A stretch of 49,961 nucleotides of DNA from Acidobacteriota bacterium (GCA_012719355.1 JAAYAM010000136.1:1-49961), one strand, 5' to 3'; shown: positions 25,777-35,246, counted from the first letter of the stretch. The notes: a model not told the origin generated them from the sequence alone. Program-made: numbers and translations.

Positions 25777-26312
25777 TGTTCCAGCAAATCATCGGCGCAA
25801 TTTCGGTATGGGCTATTCCTGCATTCCTTCTTGGCATCCCGATCTACGCAGCGGCGAGAAAGGTGAAGGTGTACGAAAGCTTCGTGGAGGGTGCGAAGGG
25901 AGGCTTCCAGATGGCGATCCGGATCATTCCGTATCTGGTCGCTATCCTGGTTGCGATCGGGATGTTGCGGGCGGCGGGTGCCATCGACATTCTTGCTGCC
26001 GTGCTCGATCCGGTGCTTCGGTACGTCGGGTTTCCGGTTGAAATCCTTCCACTTGCGATCATGCGTCCGCTTTCGGGAAGCGGCTCGCTGGGCATGGTGA
26101 CGGAACTGATCAACGTTCACGGCCCCGATTCCTTCCTTGGGCGCCTTGCCGCGACCGTGTATGGAAGCACTGAAACGACGTTTTACGTGCTGGCTGTGTA
26201 TTTTGGTGCGGTCGGCATCAGAAAATCGCGCCATGCGGTAGCTTCCGGACTTGTTGCTGATTTTACAGCGATAGTCACGGCGGTGGTGCTGTGCCGGCTG
26301 CTGTTTATGTGA
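25776..26312 (+). CDS. spmB: Spore maturation protein B-like membrane protein
   Basis: The 178-residue product has four or five membrane helices and the matching half of the Gate domain: A-I-R-I-I-P-Y-L-V-A-I-L-V-A-I-G-M-L-R, P-L-A-I-M-R-P-L-S-G-S-G-S-L-G, and G-S-T-E-T-T-F-Y-V-L-A-V-Y-F-G-A-V-G-I. Start at 25776 shares a base with the spmA stop. SpmA and SpmB together look like two halves of one transporter-like protein; the substrate is unknown. Confidence 0.9.
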   Translation: MFQQIIGAISVWAIPAFLLGIPIYAAARKVKVYESFVEGAKGGFQMAIRIIPYLVAILVAIGMLRAAGAIDILAAVLDPVLRYVGFPVEILPLAIMRPLSGSGSLGMVTELINVHGPDSFLGRLAATVYGSTETTFYVLAVYFGAVGIRKSRHAVASGLVADFTAIVTAVVLCRLLFM

Positions 26313-26407
26313 TATGGCCCAGGTATTGCAATCACTTCCGGGGAGGTAGGTCTGCAGGAGACACCTGGATTTCAGGTCTGTTTCGCGTTTCGTGACATTT
26401 ATTATAT

Positions 26408-26445
26408 AATTTCGCGAAATTTCTGCTGGTGACCTGATATATAAT
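26408..26445 (+). promoter_or_regulatory. Palindrome and -10-like boxes upstream of the pyrophosphatase gene
   Basis: AATTTCGCGAAATT (26408-26421) is a perfect 14-base palindrome. TATAAT at 26440-26445 lies 19 bases downstream of it, and another TATAAT at 26405-26410 overlaps its left end. The site would cover the -35 region of the downstream box, where no consensus -35 is seen, which fits control by a DNA-binding protein. Confidence 0.4.
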
Positions 26446-26518
26446 CCCCCTTTTCTTTCAATCGTTGCAGCAATAGGAGTTGATTCGCGCCTCGTTTACC
26501 ACTCAGGAGAACCCATAA

Positions 26519-29029
26519 ATGGAAAGGAAAGTTTGTCGTTATCCGGAGAATATCATCGCCCGTGTCGGGGTGATGACTCTCATGGTTTTGTTGATCGGTG
26601 TGCTGGCAATCCCGTCGGCCGCCGCGGCTCAGAATACCGGGCAGGAGCAAGCAGCTGCATCTCATGGAGGCGGTGGTGAAGCCTCGCTTGTGCTTCCGGA
26701 CCTTGGACAGGTTGATTTTGGCGGAATCAACGCCAGGACACTTCTGATGGTGGGGCTTGGTGTCTGTGTCCTGGGGCTCGTGTTCGGGCTGGTCATTTTC
26801 ACCCAGCTCAGGAACCTTCCCGTCCATAAAGCCATGCGGGAGATTTCCGAGCTCATCTACGAGACCTGTAAGACCTATCTCATCACGCAGGGCAAGTTTA
26901 TCCTCATTCTCGAGGTCTTCATCGGGATCATCATGCTCATCTACTTCGGCTTCCTCCTGCATTTTGAGCCGATGAAAGTTGCCATAATCCTGATCTTCAG
27001 TCTTATCGGTATCGGTGGGAGCTATGGCGTCGCCTGGTTCGGGATCCGGATCAATACATTCGCCAACTCCCGGACCGCGTTTGCGAGCCTCGAAGGGAAG
27101 CCTTTCCCCTGCTATGCCATTCCGTTGAAGGCGGGTATGAGCATCGGGATGGCCCTGATCAGCGTAGAGCTGTTCATGATGCTCTGCATCCTTCTGTTTG
27201 TCCCCGGCGACTATGCGGGACCTTGTTTCATCGGTTTCGCTATCGGCGAGTCTCTGGGTGCAGCTGCGCTCCGCATAGCCGGCGGCATCTTCACCAAAAT
27301 CGCCGACATCGGGTCCGACCTCATGAAGATCGTCTTCAAGATTAAGGAAGATGACGCTCGGAACCCCGGGGTTATCGCGGACTGCACGGGCGACAACGCA
27401 GGCGATTCGATCGGGCCGACGGCAGACGGATTCGAAACCTACGGCGTCACCGGAGTTGCACTGGTGACATTCATACTGCTGGCGGTGTTTCAGGAATTGA
27501 CCCAGGTGCAGCTGCTTGTGTGGATTTTCGTCATGCGTATCATGATGATCATCGCGAGCGGTCTTTCCTATCTAATCAACCAGGCCGTCGCCAAAGCCCG
27601 CTACAGCAAGGCCTCCGAGATGAACTTCGAATCTCCGCTCACGCATCTGGTCTGGCTGACTTCGATCGTATCGATCGTCATCACCTATGCGGTTTCCTAC
27701 TTCCTGATTGCCGATCTCGGCGACGGGTCGCTGTGGTGGAAGCTGTCGACGATCATTTCATGCGGCACCCTGGCGGGAGCGATCATCCCTGAACTGGTGA
27801 AAGTCTTTACGTCAACAGAATCGCGCCACGTCCGGGAAGTGGTCACTTCCGCGCGAGAAGGCGGGGCGTCACTCGGCATTCTTTCAGGCTTTGTCGCCGG
27901 CAACTTCAGCTCTTACTGGCTGGGGATTACTATTGCCGCGCTTATGGCCGTCGCATACGTGGTCAGCACAATGGGCCTTGGAGCCCTGATGGTTGCGCCG
28001 CCCGTATTTGCGTTCGGTCTCGTCGCCTTCGGGTTTCTCGGTATGGGCCCGGTCACCATCGCAGTCGATTCGTACGGACCCGTAACCGACAATGCCCAGT
28101 CTGTGTTCGAGCTTTCCCTTATCGAACAGATCCCCAATGTGAAGCAGCAGGTCAAGAGCGACCACGGCTTTGAGGTCAACTTCGAAAGGGCCAAGGATCT
28201 GCTCGAGCAGAATGACGGCGCGGGCAACACGTTCAAGGCGACAGCGAAACCGGTGTTGATCGGGACCGCGGTCGTCGGTGCCACTACCATGATCTTTTCG
28301 ATCATCGTCCTGCTCACCGATGGACTGACGACCAACATCGAGAAACTCTCGCTGCTGCATCCTGAGTTCCTGCTTGGACTTATCGTGGGTGGAGCGGTGA
28401 TCTACTGGTTTACCGGCGCATCGACACAGGCCGTCACGACCGGCGCCTACCGGGCGGTCGAGTTCATCAAGGCCAACATCAAACTCGAAGGGGTCGAGAG
28501 GGCTTCGGTCAAAGACAGCAAGAAGGTTGTGGAAATCTGCACCCGCTATGCGCAGAAAGGAATGTTCAACATCTTTCTGACGGTATTCTTCTCGACGCTG
28601 GCGTTTGCATTTGTCGAACCTTTCTTCTTCATCGGCTATCTCATTTCGATTGCTCTGTTTGGGCTGTTCCAGGCCATATTCATGGCAAATGCGGGCGCCG
28701 CATGGGACAACGCCAAGAAGATAGTCGAGGTCGATTTGAAGGAGAAGGGGACGGCGCTTCATGCTGCCACGGTTATCGGTGATACCGTAGGCGATCCTTT
28801 CAAGGACACCTCATCGGTTGCAATGAACCCTGTGATCAAGTTCACGACGCTGTTCGGCCTGCTGGCCGTGGAACTCGCGGTTACCATGTCGGCTACCGCG
28901 GAGGGAATCAACCTGATCATAGCCGGCGTGTTCCTTGCCGTGTCGATGGTCTTCGTGTTCCGCTCTTTCTACGGCATGCGAATCCGTTCGGAAGTCCCGA
29001 CTGCAGTAAGAGAAGCGTTATCCCGCTGA
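26519..29029 (+). CDS. hppA: Ion-translocating membrane pyrophosphatase, divergent type
   Basis: The 836-residue product is a polytopic membrane protein with about 16 helices and an N-terminal signal-like helix plus a Gly/His-rich loop (1-60). Substrate-site motifs include E-D-D-A-R-N-P-G-V-I-A-D (277-288), G-D-N-A-G-D (291-296), P-V-T-D-N-A-Q-S near 520 and a late G-D-T-V-G-D-P-F-K-D-T. It hydrolyses cytoplasmic pyrophosphate to pump H+ or Na+. The usual D-V-G-A-D-L-V-G-K-V-E is D-I-G-S-D-L-M-K-I-V-F (263-273) and one residue shorter up to E-D-D. G-N-T-F-K has Lys where K+-dependent enzymes have Ala, so K+ independence is likely. The pumped ion cannot be told from sequence. Confidence 0.93.
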   Translation: MERKVCRYPENIIARVGVMTLMVLLIGVLAIPSAAAAQNTGQEQAAASHGGGGEASLVLPDLGQVDFGGINARTLLMVGLGVCVLGLVFGLVIFTQLRNLPVHKAMREISELIYETCKTYLITQGKFILILEVFIGIIMLIYFGFLLHFEPMKVAIILIFSLIGIGGSYGVAWFGIRINTFANSRTAFASLEGKPFPCYAIPLKAGMSIGMALISVELFMMLCILLFVPGDYAGPCFIGFAIGESLGAAALRIAGGIFTKIADIGSDLMKIVFKIKEDDARNPGVIADCTGDNAGDSIGPTADGFETYGVTGVALVTFILLAVFQELTQVQLLVWIFVMRIMMIIASGLSYLINQAVAKARYSKASEMNFESPLTHLVWLTSIVSIVITYAVSYFLIADLGDGSLWWKLSTIISCGTLAGAIIPELVKVFTSTESRHVREVVTSAREGGASLGILSGFVAGNFSSYWLGITIAALMAVAYVVSTMGLGALMVAPPVFAFGLVAFGFLGMGPVTIAVDSYGPVTDNAQSVFELSLIEQIPNVKQQVKSDHGFEVNFERAKDLLEQNDGAGNTFKATAKPVLIGTAVVGATTMIFSIIVLLTDGLTTNIEKLSLLHPEFLLGLIVGGAVIYWFTGASTQAVTTGAYRAVEFIKANIKLEGVERASVKDSKKVVEICTRYAQKGMFNIFLTVFFSTLAFAFVEPFFFIGYLISIALFGLFQAIFMANAGAAWDNAKKIVEVDLKEKGTALHAATVIGDTVGDPFKDTSSVAMNPVIKFTTLFGLLAVELAVTMSATAEGINLIIAGVFLAVSMVFVFRSFYGMRIRSEVPTAVREALSR

Positions 29030-29037
29030 TCCGCAAT

Positions 29038-29066
29038 TCAGGCAGGGCACTGGCTGCCCTGCCTGA
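29038..29066 (+). terminator. Hairpin after the pyrophosphatase gene
   Basis: A 12-bp perfect stem (TCAGGCAGGGCA/TGCCCTGCCTGA) with a 5-base loop lies eight bases after the stop codon and is followed by GCTTCTTCTC, a weak T-rich tail. Likely an intrinsic terminator. Confidence 0.7.
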
Positions 29067-29405
29067 GCTTCTTCTCCCCCTCGCTTGAAAAAATTCTGCC
29101 ACCGCTGTGCACTTTCTGGCGTATATTCAGAGTCGCGCAAGCCAGGTGCCCTCAAGCCTCAGTAAGCCATAGACTCAGGGCATTTTGTTTCTGGACGATA
29201 AAAAGATGCGATGGTACTATGGGGGGCGTTGGACCACGCGTCCGGCGAACGTAAATAAGGAAATCGGCATGGCTGAATTTCGTTTTCCAGCGAACATTCA
29301 CTCCAAGGGCCTGCCTCCCCCGAATTTCAGTGAAACCATTACCACGAGTTCGTATCTAATTAGTCGACGGTATGTGACGTGCGATAGAATTGTCATGCGG
29401 CAACG
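29067..29405. other. Non-coding stretch between the pyrophosphatase and TonB-family genes
   Basis: After the hairpin at 29038-29066 I see no convincing gene. A plus-strand frame from about 29185 runs into the TonB-gene region in another frame but has no ribosome site and low-complexity, unfamiliar residues. A TATATT at about 29121 could be a -10 box, without a good -35. The stretch probably holds the promoter and leader of the TonB-family gene. Confidence 0.4.
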
Positions 29406-30605
29406 ATGGAAATGGGAAGGGAACCCTTCCACTATTTGGCGGAATGCATCATGACTGGAAGCAATAAAGGGATGAAATTCTTCAGAAGATCTAAAACTCA
29501 GCCCTCTCTTTTCCATTACATCAAAGAAACGGATGATTCGAGCGTATTCAGGGACACGGACTGGAGTTTCCTGCGCCATCCGATTCGCTCTTTTGTCGAA
29601 GCATGGAAGGCCCCCAGAACGAAGCCCTCGTTGTTTCACTACGTCGAAGAAGAACCGAAAACGCCTTTCAGCTGGAAGGAATTTTTCAGGGATCTGATCA
29701 GCTTCAAGAATCCGGTGTTCATCCCTTCGGTCTTCTCTGAACCGGAACAGCTTGAGCAGGACCAGGCCCTGGGACGCACCCGGAGAATGGAAGCCGGGAT
29801 GATGTCGATTCTGGTTCATGCGATGGCGGTTGCGCTGGTCTGGGTGCTTATATACCAGGCTGAAGAGCCTCCTCCTGCGGAGGAAAACGTCGTCTTCATC
29901 AACAACCCGATCTATTCGCCCTTCGAAGGAGACGGCCGCGATGGCGGCGGTGGCGGCGGCGGTGGTAAGAACGAACAGGAACCGCCCGCGGCAGGACGGA
30001 TGCCCGAGACTACTCCTGTCCAGATGCTTGCTCCCGATCCGGAGAGCCCAAAGCCGTTGATGCCGGCCGAAGACCTGCTGGCACAGGTCGCAAGCGTTCA
30101 GATGCCCATCGATATTCCTCAAGATACCTCGCTGCCCATAGGTGACATATTCGCTCCACCCAATACTTCCACGTCCTCAGGGCCCGGGAGCGGCGGCGGC
30201 ATCGGTACAGGCCGCGGAACCGGTGTAGGTTCTGGAACCGGAGCCGGAGTCGGTCCTGGCAGCGGCGGTGGAATGGGAGGCGGCAGCGGCGGCGGAATCG
30301 GAAGCGGCCATGGTCCCTATGTGGTGGGCAATGGCGTCAAGTCTCCGGAGATCCTCTACCGGCCGGAACCGGCCTACACCGAAGAGGGTCGGAAAGCCCG
30401 AGTGGAGGGAATAGTCCTGCTGCAGGCCATCATTCGCAAAGACGGGACGGTGGACAGTTTCAAGGTCTTGCGCGGATTGGGCTATGGAATGGATGAATCC
30501 GTCATCCATACCGTCGCGACCAAATGGAGGTTCAAGCCCGGCACCTACAACGGGACCCCTGTGGACGTGCAGGCGACCATCGAAGTCACTTTCCGGCTTT
30601 ATTAA
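29406..30605 (+). CDS. TonB family protein with cytoplasmic FHY repeats and Gly-rich linker
   Basis: The 399-residue product has an unusually long cytoplasmic part (1-130) with three F-H-Y motifs (P-F-H-Y at 7-10, S-L-F-H-Y at 34-38 and 75-79), each followed by acidic residues. One membrane helix follows at about 133-150, then a Gly/Ser-rich linker (about 175-305) and a TonB C-terminal domain (R-P-E-P-A-Y-T-E-E-G-R-K-A-R-V-E-G through W-R-F-K-P-G-T). It should carry energy to outer-membrane transporters. Start at 29406 is preferred because it keeps the first F-H-Y repeat; an ATG at 29451 or 29472 is possible. ExbD follows; no ExbB is in the window. Confidence 0.88.
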   Translation: MEMGREPFHYLAECIMTGSNKGMKFFRRSKTQPSLFHYIKETDDSSVFRDTDWSFLRHPIRSFVEAWKAPRTKPSLFHYVEEEPKTPFSWKEFFRDLISFKNPVFIPSVFSEPEQLEQDQALGRTRRMEAGMMSILVHAMAVALVWVLIYQAEEPPPAEENVVFINNPIYSPFEGDGRDGGGGGGGGKNEQEPPAAGRMPETTPVQMLAPDPESPKPLMPAEDLLAQVASVQMPIDIPQDTSLPIGDIFAPPNTSTSSGPGSGGGIGTGRGTGVGSGTGAGVGPGSGGGMGGGSGGGIGSGHGPYVVGNGVKSPEILYRPEPAYTEEGRKARVEGIVLLQAIIRKDGTVDSFKVLRGLGYGMDESVIHTVATKWRFKPGTYNGTPVDVQATIEVTFRLY

Positions 30606-30656
30606 TACGATTCCAACGGCCTGCCCGGGCCTCAAAGGATCAGGAGCGTAAATTCA

Positions 30657-31100
30657 ATGGCGATGAAGGTGGGGACAAAGGGAGTCAAGGCAGATATAAA
30701 CATTACTCCCTATATAGACATTCTGCTGGTTCTGCTGATCATATTTATGACAACGGCACCGATGCGATCACACGATCATGAGGTAAGGGTCCCCCAGCCC
30801 GCTCCCAAGACCCAGCCCAAGGATGCAAAACCAGATTCCATTATAGTCGACATGGATCTGGACCATACTATCCGGCTGAACACCCAACCGATTACCCTCG
30901 ATAAACTTGAATCCACCCTTACCGAGGTCTTCAAACGGCGGGCGGTCAAGCAGCTGTTCATCCGCGGAGATTCGTCACTTCCTTACGGGGATGTGTTCGT
31001 GCTGCTGGATATCGCACGGCGTTCCGGAGCCGCCGATGTCGCCCTGCTTGAAAAGAGGATCGCCAATCCTGCCACCGAAGCCGCCAAGGGAAGTCATTAG
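30657..31100 (+). CDS. ExbD/TolR family biopolymer transport protein
   Basis: The 147-residue product has a short cytoplasmic start and one membrane helix with the key Asp (I-N-I-T-P-Y-I-D-I-L-L-V-L-L-I-I-F, about 18-34). A periplasmic domain ends near S-L-P-Y-G-D-V-F-V-L-L-D-I-A-R-R. The Asp in this helix carries protons in ExbBD motors. Gene 51 bases after the TonB-family gene, so one operon. The ExbB partner must come from elsewhere. Confidence 0.9.
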   Translation: MAMKVGTKGVKADINITPYIDILLVLLIIFMTTAPMRSHDHEVRVPQPAPKTQPKDAKPDSIIVDMDLDHTIRLNTQPITLDKLESTLTEVFKRRAVKQLFIRGDSSLPYGDVFVLLDIARRSGAADVALLEKRIANPATEAAKGSH

Positions 31101-31256
31101 GAAACAGGTCTTCCCCGCCTTCTTGTTTCGCTTGCATTCCGGTCCATGTGAATGGACTCGGAGACGTCGGGAAACCGGAGCGAACTTCCGCAGGGACGAC
31201 TGAAGTGAATATACCGGCTGTGAGGCGGGCGGAACCTGCTAGAATAAACGCCGGAT

Positions 31257-32867
31257 ATGAAACTTCCCTTCGTTCACAACACTCTGGCTACCATCGTCGC
31301 GATAGGTTTGATCGTCATCGCGACTGTCGCGTTGAGCTTCGTCAACTACTATTACACGGTGGGCAGGGAGAACCTTGTCGAGAACTCCCTCGTTCAGAGC
31401 AACATCAAACTCGCCCTTCATTACGTCGACCGCATCGAACAGAAAATTCTGGACAATGACCGGATACTCCTCGAGATGGTGGACGTCGATAACCCGGCCG
31501 GATGGCCTGCCATGGTCGACGCCATAAGAAAGGCTGACCTCAACGTTGACCAGGTGTACTTCCTCCGTCCCGACAGCAATTATCCCCTGTATCCCGAGTA
31601 TTCATACGAAATCAGAAACGAGTGGGGAAGATTCCGCGCCAACTTCAAAGTCAACGAGCTCGATATCGGTAATCTGCTGCCGAATCAGCCGCACCACCTG
31701 CACAAGGAAAGGCCCGACAACTACTTCTTTGTCACCTATGTGCTTCGCCACACCATGGACGGTTCACCCATACTGGTCTGCTATCAGATGAATTTCGACA
31801 GGATCGTGAGTCTGCTCGACAAGCATCTGCGCGACCTGCAGGACAGATTCTACGTGAGCATCGTAGACTTCGAAAACAACGGGGTGTTCGGCCAGCCGAT
31901 ATCGCGCTCGTCCAAGTATTTTTTCGAGGCACGGTTTCCGACAACCATTTACAAGTGGATTCTCCAGATCGTGCCGCGCAATTACACCGAGCTGGAGCAG
32001 ATGGAGAAGAGCCAACGCCTCACGAATTTGGTTTTTGTCGTGTTGAGCATGTCGACGATTTTCTTCAGCCTCGCGGTGATCTACGTGGCGTGGAGGCGTG
32101 ACCGGCAGCTGATACAGCTCAAGGAGAATTTCATCAGTAACGTCAGTCATGAGCTGAAGACGCCTCTTTCACTCATCCGGATGTTCAGTGAAATCCTGAT
32201 GACCGGGAGGGTGAAAAATGAAGCGAAGAAGTTGGAGTACTACCGGATACTGAACAATGAGAGCGACCGGATGTCCCGGCTGATAAACAACCTGCTCGAT
32301 TTCGCCAATCTTGTCCGGGGCATTGAACACAAGCATTTCGAAAGAACCAATATCGCCCAGCTGGTCACGAAATCGCTTGAAGCCTATCGGCATGAGATGC
32401 AGAAGGAAGGTTTTCAGTTGAACCTGACCGTGACCGATGACATACCGGATTCCTTTTCGGATCCGAACGCGATCACCATGGCTCTATTCAATCTCCTGGA
32501 CAATTCGGTAAAATACTCAACCGACAGGAAGCAGATCGACGTGCGGGTGGCCAGGAATAACGGGTTCATTGAGCTTTCGGTCACCGACTGGGGCATCGGC
32601 ATTCCTGCTTCCGAGCAGCAGAAGATCTTCGATCAGTTCTATCGGGGGAGTGAACCGTCGGTTCGACGGATTCGCGGGAGCGGGATAGGACTTTCGATAA
32701 CCAGGCATGTTGCAGGGATGCACGGCGGCGAGGTGCTCGTTGAAAGCGAACCCGGCCGCGGGAGTACGTTCATCCTGCGGATACCGGTGCAGGAACCTCC
32801 CGAAGATCGCCGGCAAAAGGATGAGGCGTCGCTTGAAGCGATGCCGGCAAACAGAAACGGCTGCTGA
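31257..32867 (+). CDS. Membrane sensor histidine kinase
   Basis: The 536-residue product has helix 1 at about 10-32, a periplasmic sensor domain of about 220 residues without a family I recognise, helix 2 at about 257-278 and no clear HAMP. HisKA follows with the phosphorylated His in S-H-E-L-K-T-P (near 298), then the HATPase domain: N box [10 protein letters not shown]1 D-W-G-I-G-I-P, and G2 G-S-G-I-G-L-S. The response regulator starts nine bases later and is the evident partner. The signal is unknown. Confidence 0.92.
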   Translation: MKLPFVHNTLATIVAIGLIVIATVALSFVNYYYTVGRENLVENSLVQSNIKLALHYVDRIEQKILDNDRILLEMVDVDNPAGWPAMVDAIRKADLNVDQVYFLRPDSNYPLYPEYSYEIRNEWGRFRANFKVNELDIGNLLPNQPHHLHKERPDNYFFVTYVLRHTMDGSPILVCYQMNFDRIVSLLDKHLRDLQDRFYVSIVDFENNGVFGQPISRSSKYFFEARFPTTIYKWILQIVPRNYTELEQMEKSQRLTNLVFVVLSMSTIFFSLAVIYVAWRRDRQLIQLKENFISNVSHELKTPLSLIRMFSEILMTGRVKNEAKKLEYYRILNNESDRMSRLINNLLDFANLVRGIEHKHFERTNIAQLVTKSLEAYRHEMQKEGFQLNLTVTDDIPDSFSDPNAITMALFNLLDNSVKYSTDRKQIDVRVARNNGFIELSVTDWGIGIPASEQQKIFDQFYRGSEPSVRRIRGSGIGLSITRHVAGMHGGEVLVESEPGRGSTFILRIPVQEPPEDRRQKDEASLEAMPANRNGC

Positions 32868-32876
32868 GCAGAAATT

Positions 32877-33554
32877 ATGCAGAGAATCCTCATAGTTGAA
32901 GATGAAAAGGAAATGGCGAACGGACTCAAGGACATCCTTGAGTTCGAGGGGTATGAGGTCGTCACCGCCGAAAACGGGAAGGAAGGGCTTCAGGCGATCA
33001 GCCGGAAAGAGCCCGACTGCATTATTCTGGACCTGATGCTGCCGGATCTGAGCGGGTATGAAGTCTGCGAGCAGATCAGGCGGAAACTGACAACCCCGAT
33101 TCTGATGCTGACGGCCAGGTCGCAGGACCACGACAAGATCCGCGGGTTCAAAGTGGGCGCAGACGACTACCTGACGAAGCCTTTCAGCGTAGGTGAACTG
33201 CTTGCAAGGGTAATGGCGCTCCTCCGCCGCCATACCAAGTACTCTCCGGAGGCGGATCTGGTCCGCGTCGGATCCAGTATCGTCGACGTGCAGCATTTCA
33301 CCGTGCGCCGTGGCAGGAGAGAGCATTCGATGTCGCACTATGAAGCCGAACTGTTCAAGCTGCTCTATTCCCATGCCAATCAGCCGGTCACGCGCGACGA
33401 AATCCTGGACAGAGTCTGGGGAACGGACAAATTCCCTACCAACAGGACGGTGGACAATTTCATCGTGAAGCTCAGGAAAAAGATCGAGGACGATTACCGG
33501 AACCCGAAACACATTCTCACGATCTATGGCGTCGGATACAAGCTCAGCCCATGA
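32877..33554 (+). CDS. OmpR/PhoB-type response regulator
   Basis: The 225-residue product has a receiver domain with E8-D9 acidic pocket, phosphorylated D52 in I-I-L-D-L-M-L-P-D, conserved T and K (L-T-K-P-F) and a C-terminal winged helix ([23 protein letters not shown]). It lies between the kinase gene and the membrane-TPR gene, whose start overlaps its stop by four bases. The target genes are unknown, but its own operon is a natural candidate. Confidence 0.94.
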   Translation: MQRILIVEDEKEMANGLKDILEFEGYEVVTAENGKEGLQAISRKEPDCIILDLMLPDLSGYEVCEQIRRKLTTPILMLTARSQDHDKIRGFKVGADDYLTKPFSVGELLARVMALLRRHTKYSPEADLVRVGSSIVDVQHFTVRRGRREHSMSHYEAELFKLLYSHANQPVTRDEILDRVWGTDKFPTNRTVDNFIVKLRKKIEDDYRNPKHILTIYGVGYKLSP

Positions 33555-34765
33555 CCTTCTTCTCTTGCATTCCCGGTATGCTGGCAATGCGGACGCAGGC
33601 GCTGCGGTCGCTGGCCGAAAAGCAGGTTCCGGTCGTCTCGGCGCTGTGCTTCTGCGTCGGTTTTCTCATCTTCGCGGTTGTCAGGAGCAGGGTTTACTCG
33701 ACCCTCCCTGATTTCGCTCCGGCAGCCACGGGACCGGTGGAATACTTCCTCAACCTGAACCTCATCCAGTTGCTGCTCTTTCTTCTTTTCATCTACATTC
33801 CTGCCCTCGCAGTTCTCGGCAATGCGATAGCCGGAGACGGTCTCGGACTGTCGGTTTCGGCACGGGAGTATCGTTCGCATGCGACAGTCCTGATGCCGTT
33901 GTGGGGAGCCCTGTTTCTGATCGATGCTCCTTTGCAGTACTTCTTCCCGCAGTTTCTTGTGGTAGGGCCTTTCGGTATCTCGATTGCAATGCTCGTGCTT
34001 CTGCTTCTGATCGCCGTGTATACCGTCTGGGCGATACAGAAGCTGAGTTACCTGTCCCTGGCGCAGGCGGTCGGGGTTTTCGCACTCTCGTGGTTTACAT
34101 TTCCTGTGTACGCCGTCTTGATGTCGTTCGTCGCCGCCCTCCCGCTGCTGGTGCTGCTCCTGCTCGCTTACCTTGGATTTCAGTGGATCCGTGGGCATCT
34201 TGCCGGCCGCGAAACCGAGCGCGCCTTCAAGAAGCATTTCCACGCCCTGACGGCGAATCCGCAGGATGCCGACGCACACTATCAGTTGGGCCTGATACAC
34301 CTGAAGAAGCGCAATCTCGCCGCCGCGCGGGAGTACCTTCACACCGCGGTGCGAATAAGGCCGGAAGAACCGGAATACCATTACTCGCTGGGCCAGGCCT
34401 TTGAGCAGGGTGGCGAATGGTCGGACGCTCTGGCGGAATATGAAGAGACCTACCGGCTCGATCCTGAGCATGGTCATGGAGACATAATCCGTGAGGTCGG
34501 AAAGGGCTACCTGCACGCCGGCAGCCTCGAGAAGGCGATCGAATTCCTCAACGCGTTTCTCTCCCGGCGCAACTCAGACCCGGAAGGACGATACTGGCTG
34601 GCGGTCGCGTTGGCGGAATCGGGAGATCAGGAACAGTCCAGGGTCCAGCTGGCGCTGGTTCTCGAGCAAGCCCGGGTGAATCCCCGCTTTTTCCGGAAGG
34701 AGCACCGGCAGTGGATTTTCAGGGCCCGGACCATGCTTAGAAGCTCCCGTTCGCCACGGCAGTGA
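33551..34765 (+). CDS. Membrane protein with C-terminal TPR repeats
   Basis: The 404-residue product has about five membrane helices in residues 20-220, then a soluble part with three or more tetratricopeptide repeats (D-A-D-A-H-Y-Q-L-G-L-I-H-L-K, P-E-Y-H-Y-S-L-G-Q-A-F-E-Q-G, P-E-G-R-Y-W-L-A-V-A-L-A-E-S-G). The ATG overlaps the response-regulator stop (ATGA), so it is coupled to the two-component system and is either its output or an accessory protein. No enzyme motif is visible. Confidence 0.85.
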   Translation: MTFFSCIPGMLAMRTQALRSLAEKQVPVVSALCFCVGFLIFAVVRSRVYSTLPDFAPAATGPVEYFLNLNLIQLLLFLLFIYIPALAVLGNAIAGDGLGLSVSAREYRSHATVLMPLWGALFLIDAPLQYFFPQFLVVGPFGISIAMLVLLLLIAVYTVWAIQKLSYLSLAQAVGVFALSWFTFPVYAVLMSFVAALPLLVLLLLAYLGFQWIRGHLAGRETERAFKKHFHALTANPQDADAHYQLGLIHLKKRNLAAAREYLHTAVRIRPEEPEYHYSLGQAFEQGGEWSDALAEYEETYRLDPEHGHGDIIREVGKGYLHAGSLEKAIEFLNAFLSRRNSDPEGRYWLAVALAESGDQEQSRVQLALVLEQARVNPRFFRKEHRQWIFRARTMLRSSRSPRQ

Positions 34766-34817
34766 AGGCGAGAAGGCGCCGCTCGATTCTTCCGGAGTTT
34801 TGTGCTAGTTTGTGCTG

Positions 34818-35198
34818 ATGCGAGGATACACTGAAGTACATGCCAAATCGGGCATCAATGCCCAACTCCCGGCCATAGAATGCTGGGAAAACCAGTTCCC
34901 GAACTACGAGATCGAAATCGTCGTTCCTGAATACACCGCAATCTGTCCCAAAACAGGTTTGCCTGACTTTGGCACCGTCTACATAAGGTACGTTCCCGAC
35001 CAGTGGTGCCTGGAGCTGAAATCGCTGAAGGAGTACTTCAACTCGTACCGCAACCTTGGAATTTTCTATGAGAATGCGGTCAACCGGATCCTCCGGGATC
35101 TGGTTGAAGCCTGCAAGCCCGTTTCGATGAAGATCCGCGGCGAATTCACCCCCCGTGGCGGCATCCAGAGCCGCGTCGAGGCAAGCTACACCCGCTGA
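34818..35198 (+). CDS. queF: NADPH-dependent 7-cyano-7-deazaguanine reductase, short type
   Basis: The 126-residue product reduces preQ0 to preQ1 in queuosine synthesis. Catalytic Cys43 and Asp50 stand in I-C-P-K-T-G-L-P-D-F-G, the substrate Glu region in E-L-K-S-L-K-E-Y, and Y-R-N-L-G-I-F-Y-E-N-A-V-N follows, with Tyr at the place where the Bacillus enzyme has His before Glu. The length fits the unimodular class. A GTG six bases upstream is an alternative start. No other queuosine genes are near. Confidence 0.93.
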   Translation: MRGYTEVHAKSGINAQLPAIECWENQFPNYEIEIVVPEYTAICPKTGLPDFGTVYIRYVPDQWCLELKSLKEYFNSYRNLGIFYENAVNRILRDLVEACKPVSMKIRGEFTPRGGIQSRVEASYTR

Positions 35199-35246
35199 CG
35201 AGGACAGCAGGTTGACCGGAGGCGGGAGGGGGCCTACTCTGGTCTT

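Noticed and set aside
26313-26518. Riboswitch upstream of the pyrophosphatase gene
   Set aside because: I looked for fluoride- and metal-type aptamer cores and saw none; only a DNA palindrome and promoter-like boxes are visible.
29185-29454. Small plus-strand frame before the TonB-family gene
   Set aside because: No ribosome site, no hydrophobic or domain pattern, and it overlaps the TonB-gene start in another frame.
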